A stretch of DNA of 64,000 nucleotides from Periplaneta americana (GCF_040183065.1 NC_091131.1:104560830-104624829); one strand, 5' to 3'. Positions 24,340 to 36,690 are shown, counted from the stretch's first letter. The notes: generated from the sequence alone by a model not told the origin. Numbers and translations are program-made.

Positions 24340-24500
24340 TAATGCAGAAGAAAGGAAAATGGAATAAAAGAGAGAAGTTTAAGATGGTTAGGAAACGTGG
24401 TAAGAATAGGAGGAGACAGACAGCCAAAAAACTGTCTGAATGAAGGCAGTCAGGCAAGAACAAGGGAGGAAAGTCAAAGACCACCTCGACTACATGGATG
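24340..24500 (+). pseudogene. weak LINE tail remnant
   Basis: Reads KERSLRWLGNVVRIGGDRQP, compatible with the RW-LGH-R motif of LINE C-termini, but the remainder is not recognisable. Probably an old fragment. Confidence 0.35.
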
Positions 24501-25098
24501 CTACTCAGTGGCATAGCATGACTTTCGAAACAAGGGAAGCAATCAAGATTAAGTTAGTAAATTAGTCTTAAAGCTAACTGAAAACTTGGCTCTGTTTGAC
24601 TGGACAGTGTGACTTTTGGTGTTCCAAATAAGTACTTTAGTACGATTCTTGGCTTCTCTCAGTGCAGTCCCTATCCGGAGATCCGATTGAGGGACTATTT
24701 TACCTCCGGAGAATTTTACACTGAGGGACTCCATATATCATAAGCAGTGAAAAATATAGTGGGACTGTGTTGGTGTTAATGCAGTTAACTGTTAAGTTAA
24801 CTGAAGAAAAGTATACAATTTCGCACTAATAATTAAGAATCATATGTTTGAATACGTAAAAAGAATACTCTGCTAACAGCCTTACCTTATCGTTTATAAT
24901 GCAGTGTGTCATGTTTAAATGTTTTGCTTAAAAGTTAGGTAGGTGTATTTTTCTTTCTAATTATTATGTTATAAAGTCATAATATCCATCGAAATGAGTT
25001 TTCTTACACTGCAATAGTTACATATGTAGTTTCTTACTAGGTTCTTTAATGCAATATAATATCAATACATTTTTAATATTTTCATTATTTTTGTAATA

Positions 25099-26005
25099 CA
25101 GAGTGTTTCACGAAGTTTTACCGCTACTCTCTGAGTTCATTCTTGAGATTACTTGAAACACAAATTGTAAATAAAAAAATTTGATCTGACTTTCAGCTAC
25201 ATTGTTGTAGGTGTTTGAAGTATACAAATTCGTGACTGACAACATAGCAATAAATCGGTGTAGAAATTGAAAGTAACAAACAAAATGGGTTTAATTCACA
25301 TACTTAACATACACTGCACTCTTTATTTCAGTTTGCCATCAGATTTCCAAAGATGCCTCCCCCTACTTCCAAGCACTTCGTCGCGCGGGTATGAACAGAG
25401 AGCGTCACGTTCCGTAATTTATCAGGACTGCTTCGTATTATTACTGCAGCGTTCATAATGCGCACAAGTAACTCTTCACCATACCATATCGGCATATTCC
25501 TCCATTGTAAATTTGAACGGCATGTTTAGACAACAAACAGTAACAACACACAGTCAGCTGTTCACGCTACACTGCATGATAGTTGAACGGCATGTTTAGA
25601 CAACAAACAGTAACAACACACAGTCAGCTGTTCACGCTACACTGCATGATAGTTGAACGGCATGTTTAGACAACAAACAGTAACAACACACAGTCAGCTG
25701 TTCACGCTACACTGCATGATAGTTGAACGGCATGTTTAGACAACAAACAGTAACAACATGCAGTCAGCTGTTCACTCTACACTGCATGATAGTCAACTAA
25801 ACTAGCTGCGGATGGCTCTGGATGCCAATACAATGTGGGGATGCGAGCAACGTGCGTTGAGCTCTGCTCACACTGCAACTTTCATACAAATCTACAATAC
25901 TCCGTAATTATTTGATATAGGTAAAGATTTTATTAGGAAAAGTTGTTCCAAATAACGTCAGGAACATGCTCTGTTACTGGCGGTAAAACTTCGTGAAGCA
26001 CTCTG
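25099..26005. mobile_element. TA-flanked non-autonomous DNA element with internal tandem repeats
   Basis: TIR CAGAGTGTTTCACGAAGTTT and onward to TACCGC at the left. The right inverse differs at one position (CAGAGTGCTTCACGAAG..), 25 of 26 matching. TA flanks at 25097-25098 and 26006-26007. The 907-bp interior has no transposase. It contains four 70-bp tandem units. Probably mobilised by a Tc1/mariner-type enzyme. Confidence 0.9.
25511..25790. repeat. 70-bp tandem repeat, 4 copies
   Basis: Units start at 25511, 25581, 25651 and 25721. Each contains TTGAACGGCATGTTTAGACA and CAGTCAGCTGTTCAC. Units 1-3 are almost identical, and the fourth has CATGCAG for CACACAG and TTCACTC for TTCACGC. Near-identity indicates recent expansion. 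Confidence 0.97.
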
Positions 26006-26099
26006 TATAGTTACATATAGCTTCTTTTCAAATATAATATTATTTTATTTAAAGTGAGGTATATCATTTTAGTTTTCTTTATTAACCTGCAATGTTTAA

Positions 26100-26988
26100 G
26101 GGGAGAGGATAGTAATTTTTAAAACTTTTTTCTTATTTGGTGTAAAATATTAATTTTTTGTATGTAGAGAGCTCATGGCTATAGCAACTCAACAAAATAT
26201 AAATATTTTGAATAAATTATTTGGGAGGCAGATTTGAAAAAAAAAATGTACCCAATGCAGGATTTTACTAAACTCGATATATCTAAGCCATTTTTAAAGA
26301 TAAATTCAAACACTGTGTTACAATTTATTTGTAAAAGCACGCTCTACAAACTGTCTGTAACAGAAATTTGATATTAGTTCCTACATTTGTAAAATATACA
26401 ATTAAAATTTAATAACATTCTTTTTATTTTCTTTCTTGCAAACAGAGAGACTTATTTTTAAAATGAAATCAATTAGGGAAATTCCGTTACAGAGAAAAGT
26501 TTCCTAGTAGTCTAGAGAATGTGCATTCTAAATTTCATTCATACATCTTTAATAATTCAAAAATTATATCGATTTTTGTCTGGCTATGTAGCGAAAAAAG
26601 TAAAGTTCCAGAAACAGCAATCAAAGGGGGTGTGATTTAATAATCCAGAGCGCAGGAACTTGAAAAATGGCGTCTCAACATCCAATAAGGGCACAGATAC
26701 CCACACAATGTTATACAATGTATTCCACACACATCACAGAGTATTTTAAAGAAAAATTTGGTTTTGAAAAAAAAATGAAGTTCCGGAAACAACAAAAAAA
26801 AGGGCGGTGTGATTTAAAAATCCAGAGCGCAGGAAGTTTAAAAATGGCGTCTCAACAACTGATAAGGGCACAAATACCCACAAAATATTATACAATGTAT
26901 TCTACACATATCACAGAGTATTTTAAGGAAAAAAATTGTTTTTTTGAAAATTTACTCATTTTTCACCAAAAAATACCATCCTCTTCCC
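26100..26988. mobile_element. TTAA-flanked element with GGGGAGAGGATAG TIR
   Basis: Left end GGGGAGAGGATAGTA and right end (inverted) GGGAAGAGGATGGTA are flanked by TTAA at 26096-26099 and 26989-26992. TTAA target use fits piggyBac or Kolobok superfamilies. No transposase is present, and the interior holds a 177-bp tandem duplication. A similar orphan end (TTAAGGGGAGTGGGTAGTG) occurs at about 30140-30158. Confidence 0.8.
26620..26980. repeat. 177-bp tandem duplication
   Basis: GTGATTTAATAATCCAGAGC..AATGGCGTCTCAACA begins near 26631 and recurs, with small changes, near 26808. It is followed in both units by CACAGAGTATTTTAA. The frame 26667-27035 is a by-product of this duplication, not a gene. 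Confidence 0.85.
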
Positions 26989-26999
26989 TTAAGTGGACA

Positions 27000-27906
27000 C
27001 CTATTTGGAAAGAAAATCCGTTGTCATTTCTGTAACTCTCTACGCACTTCTCACTCCTTAGTGAAGCCAATACAACCCACAACATATCATTGCTCCTTAG
27101 CGGCACCAGGCTGATGCAATCCATAAGATATCATTGCAAAAATAAATTAAGTTTGAATATTATTATTGTATATGCATTACATTCATGCATTACTACTGGC
27201 TTGAGCAGCCATGTTCTATGCAATTACAGGGATTTTAATTTAAAAATTGCTGTCCTCTTCTAAAATACCTAATATATGTGACATCAAATTTATATAATTA
27301 AATTAAGTATATAATTTTAACTGTTAATATCTTAATTCTAACACAGTTGTCTGCTTCTAAAGTACGTACCTATAATGAAATCAAATGTGCATAGATAATA
27401 GAAAAACTTCCCGGAATAAGGCTGTAATAAACAAAACTGCAATTCATGTTTCAGGAGAAAGAAAAATAATTTTAGGGGCAGATTTCATTAGGCCTACATT
27501 TACTATCACAACCATTTGACTAAACAAGGATATAAGTAATATTCAGCCATTGAATGCAATAATTTATTGTTATAAATAAATGCTCTAAAATTGCTTTTAT
27601 CACCTATATCACAAATTTCAAGAATCTGATGTTACAGCCTTCTTCCGGAGAGGTCTTCATTTATCTTTCGGTACATAGGTTTAGTTATCCATATCTTAAT
27701 TCTAATATTACTGTCCCCTTCTGATATACATATAAAATGCCTGAAAGAGTATTTTAGAGCCTATTTTAATAGTTTAAAATTTATTTTAGTTAAATTAACG
27801 TGCTATTTTTAGAGTTACAATGTCCACAGCATACTCATAAATATGAACAAAATCGTTGAATAAATTTTGATGCTATGGGCGAAAATCACGAAAACAACTT
27901 ATGATG

Positions 27907-27993
<87 letters not shown>

Positions 27994-29430
27994 CTAGTAA
28001 TGTTTAATGTTATATTTTATAGTGTAGTATTAACATATTATTATATAACTACTAATAATATCGTAGTAATTTAATAGCTAAACACTACACATTATTGCAT
28101 TTTGAAGAGTAGATACCATAATGCTTGCTGTTACTTGTTGTTAATATGGAGTAGCGGAGAAATGTCAGAAACAGGACTGGATGTGATTCACAACTTACAT
28201 ACTGTGAGAGATTTAAAGAGAAGAAAAGCGTTATGCTTCTGTCTCTCTCTGCCTTCTTTTTTCTTTTCAGCAACCTATTACCATAAGCAGTCGGAAGCTA
28301 ACATCTCGTATGCTCCAATTCATCCCGAGTGAAACATTATACAGTATAAACACAAAATAACGAAATATAAGAAAAGGCGAATAATTATTAATTCATCCAT
28401 ATACAAATAAAAAATCGTTCTTTTAAAAATGAAAAGGCAACCAATGTTTCCACCACATCCATCTATGCCCCTGATGCTACTGGTTTAAATCTGAGGACTG
28501 AAGACACCTTGGAAAGACATACATGAAAATAAGGAAGATAATTAACTTGTCCATACTTGAAGAATCCCTATAGGAGAAACCCCTTCTTATTCTTTTCAGC
28601 GGCCTACTTCACTAAATTATACATTATACGAGTAAGTTATTCAAATTGGCATACCGTCAGCCAACAGCTAGTGTGTCTCATGCTGGAAATCTGGGTTAAA
28701 CTTACAATGTGATTCCAAGTGAAATTTGTGGTTGACATAGACTGCAATCACTCCAATTTTTCTGCCAGAATTCCACAATAGCACTCTTAAATCACTATCA
28801 TCATCAATTCATATGAACAACTCAGTACATGTGCATCAAAATGGTCTATCCCTTAAAATGGAAAATTTCCATACTAGTGCTGCCAGCTTTTGGCTGCAAG
28901 AGTTATTGACTATTTATGAGTGGTCTAACAACAGGAAACATCGTGGAGATTCAATATATCTCGTCAAATTTCTTGTGTTTATTGCCCTGGTCTTATAGCA
29001 TTTTCAAAAAACTCAATACTGGAAATATGGAATTATCACTATAACAACCACAACACTGACAGCAACAATCACCACAACAACAACGATGACAGCGAAAATT
29101 CAAATAATGTTCATCATCAGTGCTGACGCCTTCCTGGTTAAACACTGCAAGGAAAACCCAACTTTCTCAATTAAGTTGTTATGGGTCACATCATCTCATA
29201 TTTCCAGTATAATCTGGAAACAAAACTAGAAAATGTGGTACAAAAGTCAGAAAACTCTTCCCAAATAAGAATCAAAACAATGCCAATAATTTTTTACAAT
29301 AGTAAGGAATTTTTGCACAAAGAATTCGTATCTAGTGGCCAGACGTTACTGCCTCCTATTAGCTAAACATTTTCCAACGTTTATTCCAAAGAACCTATCA
29401 CATATGGTCTCAATACTGACAAGAGAGCAT
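27000..29430. other. no gene; palindromic trinucleotide tract at about 27908-27990
   Basis: A run of AATAAT... switches to ATTATT... in the middle, forming a potential perfect hairpin of about 40-bp arms. Otherwise AT-rich, with no supported feature. Confidence 0.6.
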
Positions 29431-29435
29431 TTGTT

Positions 29436-29575
29436 TCTTGCTGCATGACAAGACATCAGATCATAGGGCTCTCATTGCAAGGGAGTTTTTAGCCAGCAAA
29501 AAAATCTGTGTGCTGTTTGCATCCACTAATTTACCAGATTTAGCACCATGTGACTTCTGGACAGGAGTGTGATTT
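29436..29575 (+). pseudogene. mariner-like transposase remnant
   Basis: Reads LLHDKTSDHRALIAREFLAS then TNLPDLAPCDFW. This is the classical mariner segment with the second Asp (usually HDNA..H) and the PDLAPCDF third motif. Only about 45 codons are recognisable. Confidence 0.65.
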
Positions 29576-30914
29576 TATGATGATTCTTTTACCCAGATTT
29601 AGGTGATTAAAATGGTTTGATTTCGGTGAATATTTCGAAAAAAAAAAGACAAGCAATTTTGTACATATTTACATTCTAACGAAATTTTAAAAATTATATA
29701 ATAACATTAATTAAATTCATAATTCAATTTCATTCAACCCTGAGGGGATGACAGCACTACCTTCTTGATCACATGAAGGCAGTTGTTGCGGGAAAGAGAA
29801 ATAACTGTTGTCTGCTTGCACTGCTCTCTGGAAGTAGACCCTAAAACTATGAATACACTGTTGCCAGGTACCATACGTATGTAATGCTGAACAATCAACT
29901 ATGTAGAAATGTTCATGTATATTTTATAACAAAGAAAATTTTCACTTTTTATTTGGAAAAGAGTTATTCTTTGTGCGAATTTTCCATGAAAATATCGTGG
30001 TTATAAGTAATTTCGTAAACTTATATCAATTATGCGAAAATTCGCAGATTGTATCTCACTTAATTTTGGACTTTCATTAAGGCATTTGCATCTTCCATAC
30101 ATAAAATTAAGTATTTAACATATTTCGTGTATATCGTTAAGGGGAGTGGGTAGTGATGCCTTTATGATTAAAGAATTTCAGTACAAAAGTTTAGTTCAAT
30201 ATTTCTAGGTTTTTAGTGTTTAGAGTGGAATAAAAATTACCATGGCGATACAAAAAAAAAAAAAACCTTCCAAATTCAGTGGTATGTGAACAACTGTTAA
30301 TCAAAGTTCAATATTTTTTTTCTCTTTCAGTAACGGTGATATACTTAACTGAATTTAGAATGTACAATATACATTACTTGATAACCTAAAAAATTAGAAG
30401 GCATGTGAGTGAAGATTGTAGGAAGTAATGTGCACTTGAAGTTTGAGATACATATTTAGAAAATTGGGAAAACAGGTTATCAATTAGGAACTTTTTTTGC
30501 ATTTTGATAAGAAACTAATTATGTATCTTTTATACTAATATTTATCAGTGCATGGTCCCAATAATGTGTTCATTGTTTTGTCTTGTTCTATTGGCATCCC
30601 TAGTGGCCACTATTTCCTATACTTTACTTGATCCATGTTGAAAGTGTCTGTCCATAACATTTCTTCCAAGTTGTTCACTAATAATTTACTACATTATGAT
30701 GTGTTCGCTTGTATAATGATTCCAAGTTCAATAGTGTCCCAACATTTAAAGCAATTAATGTGGAAACAGAAACTAAGATGAATCTACAGTAAAAAAGTAC
30801 CAGACTGATAAATACTCAGTGATCCATTGACTGCAATGCAGTATATGCCGGCAATGCAAGCTCCTAATTCTCGTTAATATAATGCGAGAGAAACTGAATC
30901 TGCAACAAATTATT
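29576..30914. other. no gene; orphan TTAA-type transposon end near 30140
   Basis: TTAAGGGGAGTGGGTAGTG near 30140-30158 matches the TIR of the element at 26100. A matching opposite end was not found, so this is a truncated copy. Nothing else is recognisable. Confidence 0.45.
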
Positions 30915-31180
30915 TTAGTCCTAAGTTATTCAACGATGCTGTATCAACTACTACCTTCTTCAGTGTCAATCAAATTGGTGATAGTGAGATGGCATTTGAG
31001 GAGATGAGGTCAAGGATTCACAATAGAATTACCTAACATTTGGTTTACTATTGGGGAAAACCTCAGAAAAATATAACCAACCAAGTGATCAGCCCATGTG
31101 GGAATCGAACCTGCATCTGAGCACAGCTCCAGATCAGTAGGGAAATGCATTTACCACCTGAGCTACGCAAGTGGCTTAAT
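30915..31180 (-). mobile_element. tRNA-derived SINE, minus strand
   Basis: The minus strand begins CCACTTGCGTAGCTCAGGTGG (A-box type) and has GCAGGTTCGATTCCCACATG (perfect B box). A body with CTGAGGTTTTCCCCAATAG follows. It is a different family from the SINE at 16079, though the body layout (GAGGTTTTCCCC) is similar. Confidence 0.75.
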
Positions 31181-31199
31181 ACATTATATTAAATTATTA

Positions 31200-31510
31200 A
31201 ATATAGACATTTTAAGATTTATGTACTCACCCCTACTAAGCAAGTAGATGCTGAAAGTATCGACCCTCCTATTCCAACATTTTTGGCACCTGCTGATGAA
31301 ACTAAGCATCACTTGCTGAATTTCCATCAAGGAAATCGTTTGGTCTATATCTCCAGCATGCATATTATTTAGAAACCACTCACAAAAGCTGCCCCTCTGT
31401 TCAGGTTCATCAGGTCGTAGTTCCTGCGTCACAGCAATTTTATAAGATTTTAACTTAAATACCCTTGCAGCCCTTTGTACACAGCCATACGAAACACCCA
31501 TTAGTTGCAA
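31200..31510 (-). pseudogene. mariner-type transposase remnant (internally deleted)
   Basis: Minus-strand frame MGVSYGCVQRAARVFKLKSY, then LRPDEPEQRGSFCEWFLNNM, then VMLSFISRCQKCWNRRVDTF. The N-terminal YGSVQRATKLLKLRPYKVTV-like segment is joined to the C-terminal NFLxRCxxC segment. The catalytic centre is deleted. It has the same architecture as the plus-strand fragment at 38990-39416. Confidence 0.65.
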
Positions 31511-31514
31511 GATA

Positions 31515-32570
31515 TGATACTGTTATTTGGTAGGGAAAAGTTTCCAGTCAAAAAAGCTATTGCCATTCAAAGTCTCGTTGGTTAAGTACTTTTTGGTCTT
31601 ATTTAGGTTTTTTTATCTTTAACACTTCCTGTATCCCGCAATTTGTTCACCAAGTTGTAAACCGTGGAACAGTGTGAAACCCTAACACTAGACAACTGAA
31701 CTCTGAACTATTTCTAACTTCGCATGCCAACTCTATTAACACATGTGAATCATATATGAAAACTCTTTGTGGAATGGAGTAATTAAATTGAGCCATAATA
31801 TTTTATCCAAAATTCAGGTAAGCATAGAAAAAAGGTCAGAAACATCACGGTGCTCAAGTGAATAGCCATTGGCCTGCACATGTACAGACTGGCCATATTT
31901 TGGCCCACTATTATCAGTGTCAGTGCTGTGTAGCAGGTGCCAGCATGTACTGGCTTCCCACCAAAGCACATATACTGCATAGCAGTCAAATGCTGATTGC
32001 ATCACTCGATATCTTTCAATATTTCCCAAATGTAATGAATGGAATAAATGCATTTAAAGAAACATGTCACCTCACACTATGAAATGTTATGAGGTAACAA
32101 TTCATTCAAACAGAAACAAGAAGCCAATTAAAAAAAGAATGTTACACAGAGTCCATATGAGTTCACATGTTGTGTGTATGTGTCGCATCTTTCATTCTAT
32201 GAAGTTTGTAAAATATCAGCAACCCTCAACAGCATTTTGTCAGAGGTCAATGTAGTTAATTATTTTTTAAGTGTTTTATGTTCTACCTTACACGTATTTT
32301 TATATGACAAGTTTTCAGAATCAGTATAGAAGCAACAAAAACGCTTTTGCTGTAATATTACTAAGTGGTGTCATAGAATTCAGAATCCGAGGCAAAGCTA
32401 TAATATATTTAAGATAACTGCCAGACATGGTGCAATAACTTTATTGGAAAAATATCAAAGTGAAAAGTGTTCCCCACGTGATTGTTAAAGTATGTGTCAG
32501 AGACTGAAACAACAAAAAAACTCATGAACCCAATTTACCTTTATATATGCGCATAAGGCAATAACCATCT
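31515..32570. other. no recognisable gene
   Basis: Short frames only. No motif, repeat or RNA gene was seen. Confidence 0.4.
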
Positions 32571-32575
32571 TAAAT

Positions 32576-32953
32576 ACGTGGGAAAGGAAAATTTTAAGAA
32601 AAATTTATGGCCCTATTTATGATAAGGGAGAGTGGAGAATTAGGACCAATTCTGAACTACAAAAACTATATAAAGATTCAAGTATTGTCACTGATATAAA
32701 AATTAGACGGCTGGAGTGGCTGGGCCACATTATCAGAATGGACAATAATATTCCTAAAAGATTACTAGATGCCACGTTAAGTGGTAAAAGAAGAACAGGA
32801 AGACCTAAACTACGATGGTTGGATGATGTTCAGGATGATCTAGTTAAAGCAGGAATTAAGAGATGGAGACGGAAAGCCCTAGAGAGGGAAGATTGGGCGG
32901 CAATTCTTAAGGAGGTCAAGGCTAAACTAAAAGGGCTGTATGACCACAGATGA
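32576..32953 (+). pseudogene. LINE ORF2 C-terminus with (GAT)n tail
   Basis: One open frame reads TWERKILRKIYGPIYDKGEW, RRLEWLGHIIRMDNNIPKRL, TGRPKLRWLDDVQDDL, ending LKGLYDHR and TGA. It is followed at once by GATGATGATGATGAT. The coding end plus trinucleotide tail is how CR1/RTE-like LINEs terminate. It is open for over 120 codons, so a fairly recent 5'-truncated insertion. Confidence 0.85.
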
Positions 32954-33299
32954 TGATGATGATGATATGCACATAAGAGAACAGATTCGTTAAAAAATGT
33001 ATTTCTCTACAATGAAAACACTCTTAATTTACTTCAATTTAAATTTATCCAATTAAACATAATATAACGTAACATAATGCTCTCTTATAGTTAGCCAAAT
33101 GTTGTTCGCATATAAAAGCTCAATGGATTATCATCTGAAATGTGGCAACAGTGTGCTCATTTAACACGTACTACAAGGCGGGACATTTTCAAATAACTAT
33201 CTTAAAGTGCAAAAAAATTTTATGGAGTAAATTCAAATATGCATTTAAACCTAATAACTTACTTTTGCATTTCTTTTTTTTACACAATTGAAGCTATTT

Positions 33300-33480
33300 T
33301 TTAAAAACTATATCTTTCAGGTAATCTCCTCCATTTGCAATGTAATAGACTGCTAAAGTTGCTCCTGGGAGAAACATCCTGTTTCAGATATCCATATAAT
33401 AAAAAATCTGGAGCTGTCAAATCAGGTCAATGTATGGCCATGTAATATCACTAGATTGAGAGCTGATGCATATGGGAAAG
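33300..33480 (-). pseudogene. possible mariner C-terminal remnant
   Basis: The minus strand reads DLTAPDFLLYGYLKQDVSP with frame changes, resembling the PDLxPxDFFLWGYLK motif of mariner transposases. Short and weak. Confidence 0.4.
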
Positions 33481-33489
33481 AACCTCTGC

Positions 33490-34240
33490 AAAGCCTGTAA
33501 AAGTATGTGAGATAGAGGGTGTTTTCTTCAGAAGTCCCACAAGAAGCTGTACTATCTCCAATATTGTATTCTATATATGTACAAGATTTACAAATTCATC
33601 CAACGTGCCACTTTGGACTGTATGCAGATGCAAAGTTTACTTATTCTACTAACTCAATGGTCCACAACACGGAGGCTTAAGATAAAGAGGAGGAAATCAC
33701 AAAATTTCACGAAAAGGTCCCCAAAGTGTAACAGAAATGTTGTATATACAAGATCAAGAAATTTCATTCAGCACATCTGCAAAATACCTTGGTGTTCATC
33801 TGGATAAAAGACTGACATTTAGACAAAATAATGTCACTACTAGAGATAAAATATTCCAGTAATACATATCACTTTATCCTGTACTCAAGAGCCACATCCC
33901 AATGAAGACGAAACTACTGCTGTATACATACCTAATTCGATCCTTAGTGATCTATGCATGAAATTTAGGCAACAGCTCATACATGTTACTTGAAACGTCT
34001 AGATGGGATACAATGTTCTGTATGTCAAACAATAACAGGTTCAGACTATCATACTCGAAACGACCAACTTCATGGAGACTTGGGAATCATCCAGTTTAGT
34101 GATTATGTCCAAAATTAGACAAACGTTCATCAATTTTCTGAGAACCCATCCTAATCCATTATTAAGGGAACTCTAAGAATGGTAGAAACCATCAACTAAC
34201 AAAATGGAAACAATATAGCAAATAGTAACATACCATTCTT
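33490..34240 (+). pseudogene. jockey-like LINE reverse transcriptase fragment
   Basis: Reads SSEVPQEAVLSPILYSIYVQ, then HFGLYADAKFTYSTNSMVHN, where YADA replaces the catalytic YADD, and after frame changes STSAKYLGVHLDKRLTFRQ and KTKLLLYTY. These are RT palm motifs and thumb of a non-LTR element. Several stops and shifts. The 3' end abuts an oppositely oriented LINE fragment near 34250. Confidence 0.75.
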
Positions 34241-34269
34241 CACTCTGGTGAAGAAGTTGGTTAGAACTT

Positions 34270-34770
34270 TTGTTAAAATGAATATGTTGTTGTTTTCCAA
34301 CGCCAGGCATTTGACAAAGTCATTTGACCTCTTGCACTCCAATATTTTTCTAAGATATCATGGTCAGCCACTGAAGCACAGATTTTGAGGCATTCCAAAT
34401 CCATTTCTTGGTTTGAGTTGCACAATGGGCAGTTAGGGGACTGATATATTCCAATTCTATGCAGGTGTTTGGTCAAACAGTCATGGCCTGTTGCCAACTA
34501 AATGTAGTTACAGACGATTTTCGTGGTAAATCGGGAATTAACTGTGCATTATCACGCAGAGAGTTCCATTTTTTCCCTTGAGATTCTGTTATCAAATTTT
34601 GTTTGTTGATGTCTAAGTATGTAGATTTAATAAATCTTTTCACAGAGTAATACGTAGATTTAGTAACAGGCCTGTAAGTAGCAGTGCTGCCCTTCTTTGC
34701 TAAAGCATCCGCATACTCGTTTCCCAGGATTCCACAATGGGATGGTATCCATTAGAATACAATTCTTTTA
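34270..34770 (-). pseudogene. LINE RNase H and C-terminal zinc knuckle, minus strand
   Basis: Minus strand: ILGNEYADALAKKGSTATYR (RNase H end motif), IKSTYLDINKQNLITESQGK, then, after a frame change at about 34497, ATGHDCLTKHLHRIGI and CPLCNSNQEMDLECLKICAS (CCHC-like knuckle). This is the 3' end of an RNase-H-bearing LINE. It may belong to the same family as the RT fragment at 33490, in inverted orientation. Confidence 0.75.
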
Positions 34771-35816
34771 TTGAGTGTTATTGATTGAGAGAGCATTTTA
34801 GTTATTTATTTTTTTTTAATTCCAATTATATAAATAAACAAAATCTAAAAGTACAAAATGAACTATTATATTGTTTAAATACTCATCTCATTAAAGCAAT
34901 AAATTTTTATCACACTTAAAAAATAGTTCAATGCTAACATAAGCACGACTAACTTCTACTGAGCTCAGTCCACTTATAACTAGAGCCCTACGTCCAGTCA
35001 TTTTGAATACAAGTTACGTGTATAGCGATCATAATAGCCTCGCTTGATACAAAGAGCTCTGTGAGTCAAAGCAGTTCAATCTATAGTGAAGCAGTCTCCC
35101 TGCACACTCCGGTACTGTGTGCTTACATCTGTTTATTCATGTGTGTCTTTATATATGTTGAACAACAGAAATAGTACTCGTGTACAAAATACCACTTGGA
35201 TTTAATAACAATTATAACAAAGTATCTATTTAAAGGCAGCTTATATGTAATAAAAGATTATTATTACTAGGGATAGACAAGATGCACAAGAAATGTAACA
35301 ATTTTAATCTAAAAAGCACATTCGAATTTCTTCCTGCAACTGCTTTTGTTTACAATATTGATTAGTCTTAGTAACATAAAAGAAATCAAAGTCTTTAAAA
35401 ATTTTGAACTCTACAAAAAAAAAAAAAAAAATTCAGATGCCATAAAAATTTTTAGTCACCATGGCTATTTGCGCCCAGGATTTTATAATAAGTAAAATGT
35501 ATCTCGATACTTTAGGTCTAATTAAAGGTTAGAATTAACAAATGAAAAAACATAAATGTCAATACAACATGAAATAAAATATTTTTTGAGTGCATGCTTC
35601 AGAAGTCTCTACACATTGCAATGAATGACTGTAAACATTTCAAGTGTTTCAAAATGAAGAATGTCTCCTTCTTTCTGAAAAAAAAAATCTCATGAAGTGC
35701 TTGCAACCAAATTTTATTGAAACATTGATCTCCAACCACCTGCTTTGTTTTGTTTTCGTATGTTCAATGAACAGCAGACCTGAACTGTGTAACTAAGATT
35801 GGATGCTGTCGAGTTA
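34771..35816. other. no recognisable gene
   Basis: AT-rich intron DNA with short A tracts (35416-35431). Nothing supported. Confidence 0.45.
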
Positions 35817-35825
35817 CACTCTGTA

Positions 35826-36690
35826 TAGATATACGGCATTTCGTAACCAGAAATTTCGTCACCATTATAGTTTGTCACCTATTTTTCGTCATTACTTTTT
35901 TGGTCATCAAATACATTTTGTCATGTTTTTTGTCACTGAGGAGAGTTTGTCACCGAAGATATTATGTGGTCATCATATACATTTTGTCATCTATTTTTAT
36001 ACTGAGAGGATTTCGTCACCAAAATAATAATTGTATGTCGTAAAATAGATGACATAGCTTCCGCTGAAGTTCCAGCTTCAGTTTTCATTGCTTCTACACA
36101 TTCTGCAGCTCCAATTCTACCCCAATTTGCTGAGTGGTTTGAATGCTCTGTAGGTTCTTTTATAATGGTTTTCTTATCTGAGAAAATAGTCATCAGTGAA
36201 TTACAAATGTCGTGCTGATCAAATCTCCATACAATCCCGGTCTTTGTAATTTTGTGCTTTGTATACACATGTCCATTATACATTAATTTATCTCTTGCTC
36301 TATTACTTTTTACAAATCGAAATAATTCTGCCATACCTTAATTTGAAGATTTTGAAACCAAGGAATCCTGTACTTGAAGGTTTCGAATCCAAAAAATGAA
36401 TGTATCCTTGGAAACGAAATGAACAATATGAACACAATGAACTAAGAGCTTTTATATTGTATATTATTTTATATAGGTATCATCAAAGGAAGCGACATAA
36501 AAGGGGGAAAAATTGTGGTAGCGAATAGTGATGAGGAAATTAAATTGGTGACTAAATATGGTGGTGGCAGAGTGATTTTGTGACAAAATATGGTGACAAA
36601 AATAAATTGGCGACAAAATTTTGCAGTGGCAAAATGTAATGTGACGAAATCACCAGGTGATGAAAAATCGGTGACGAAAATTCCGGATCC
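35826..36690 (-). mobile_element. Mutator-like element with GTCACC arrays and 9-bp target duplication
   Basis: An exact 9-bp duplication CACTCTGTA flanks it at 35817-35825 and 36691-36699, the size typical of Mutator elements. The ends are diverged inverse relatives (TAGATATACGGCATTTCGT versus GGATCCGGAATTTTCGT). Both subterminal regions carry many TTTGTCACC/TTCGTCACC words: left about 35845-36020 in one orientation, right about 36540-36680 inverted. The interior holds a FLYWCH fragment. The element is internally deleted and cannot encode its own enzyme. Confidence 0.8.
35987..36334 (-). pseudogene. FLYWCH zinc-finger part of a Mutator transposase
   Basis: Minus frame: FVKSNRARDKLMYNGHVYTK, GIVWRFDQHDICNSLMTIFS, then EPTEHSNHSANWGRIGAAEC. 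The order Y-x-Y..K..W..C..C and the closing H-S-N-H give the FLYWCH pattern. The catalytic core is deleted, and the frame runs directly into the left subterminal array. It belongs to the element at 35826-36690. Confidence 0.75.

Noticed and set aside
26667..27035. 122-codon frame with a duplicated segment
   Set aside because: It arises from the 177-bp tandem duplication inside a TTAA-flanked transposon. No domain, and no start or splice context.
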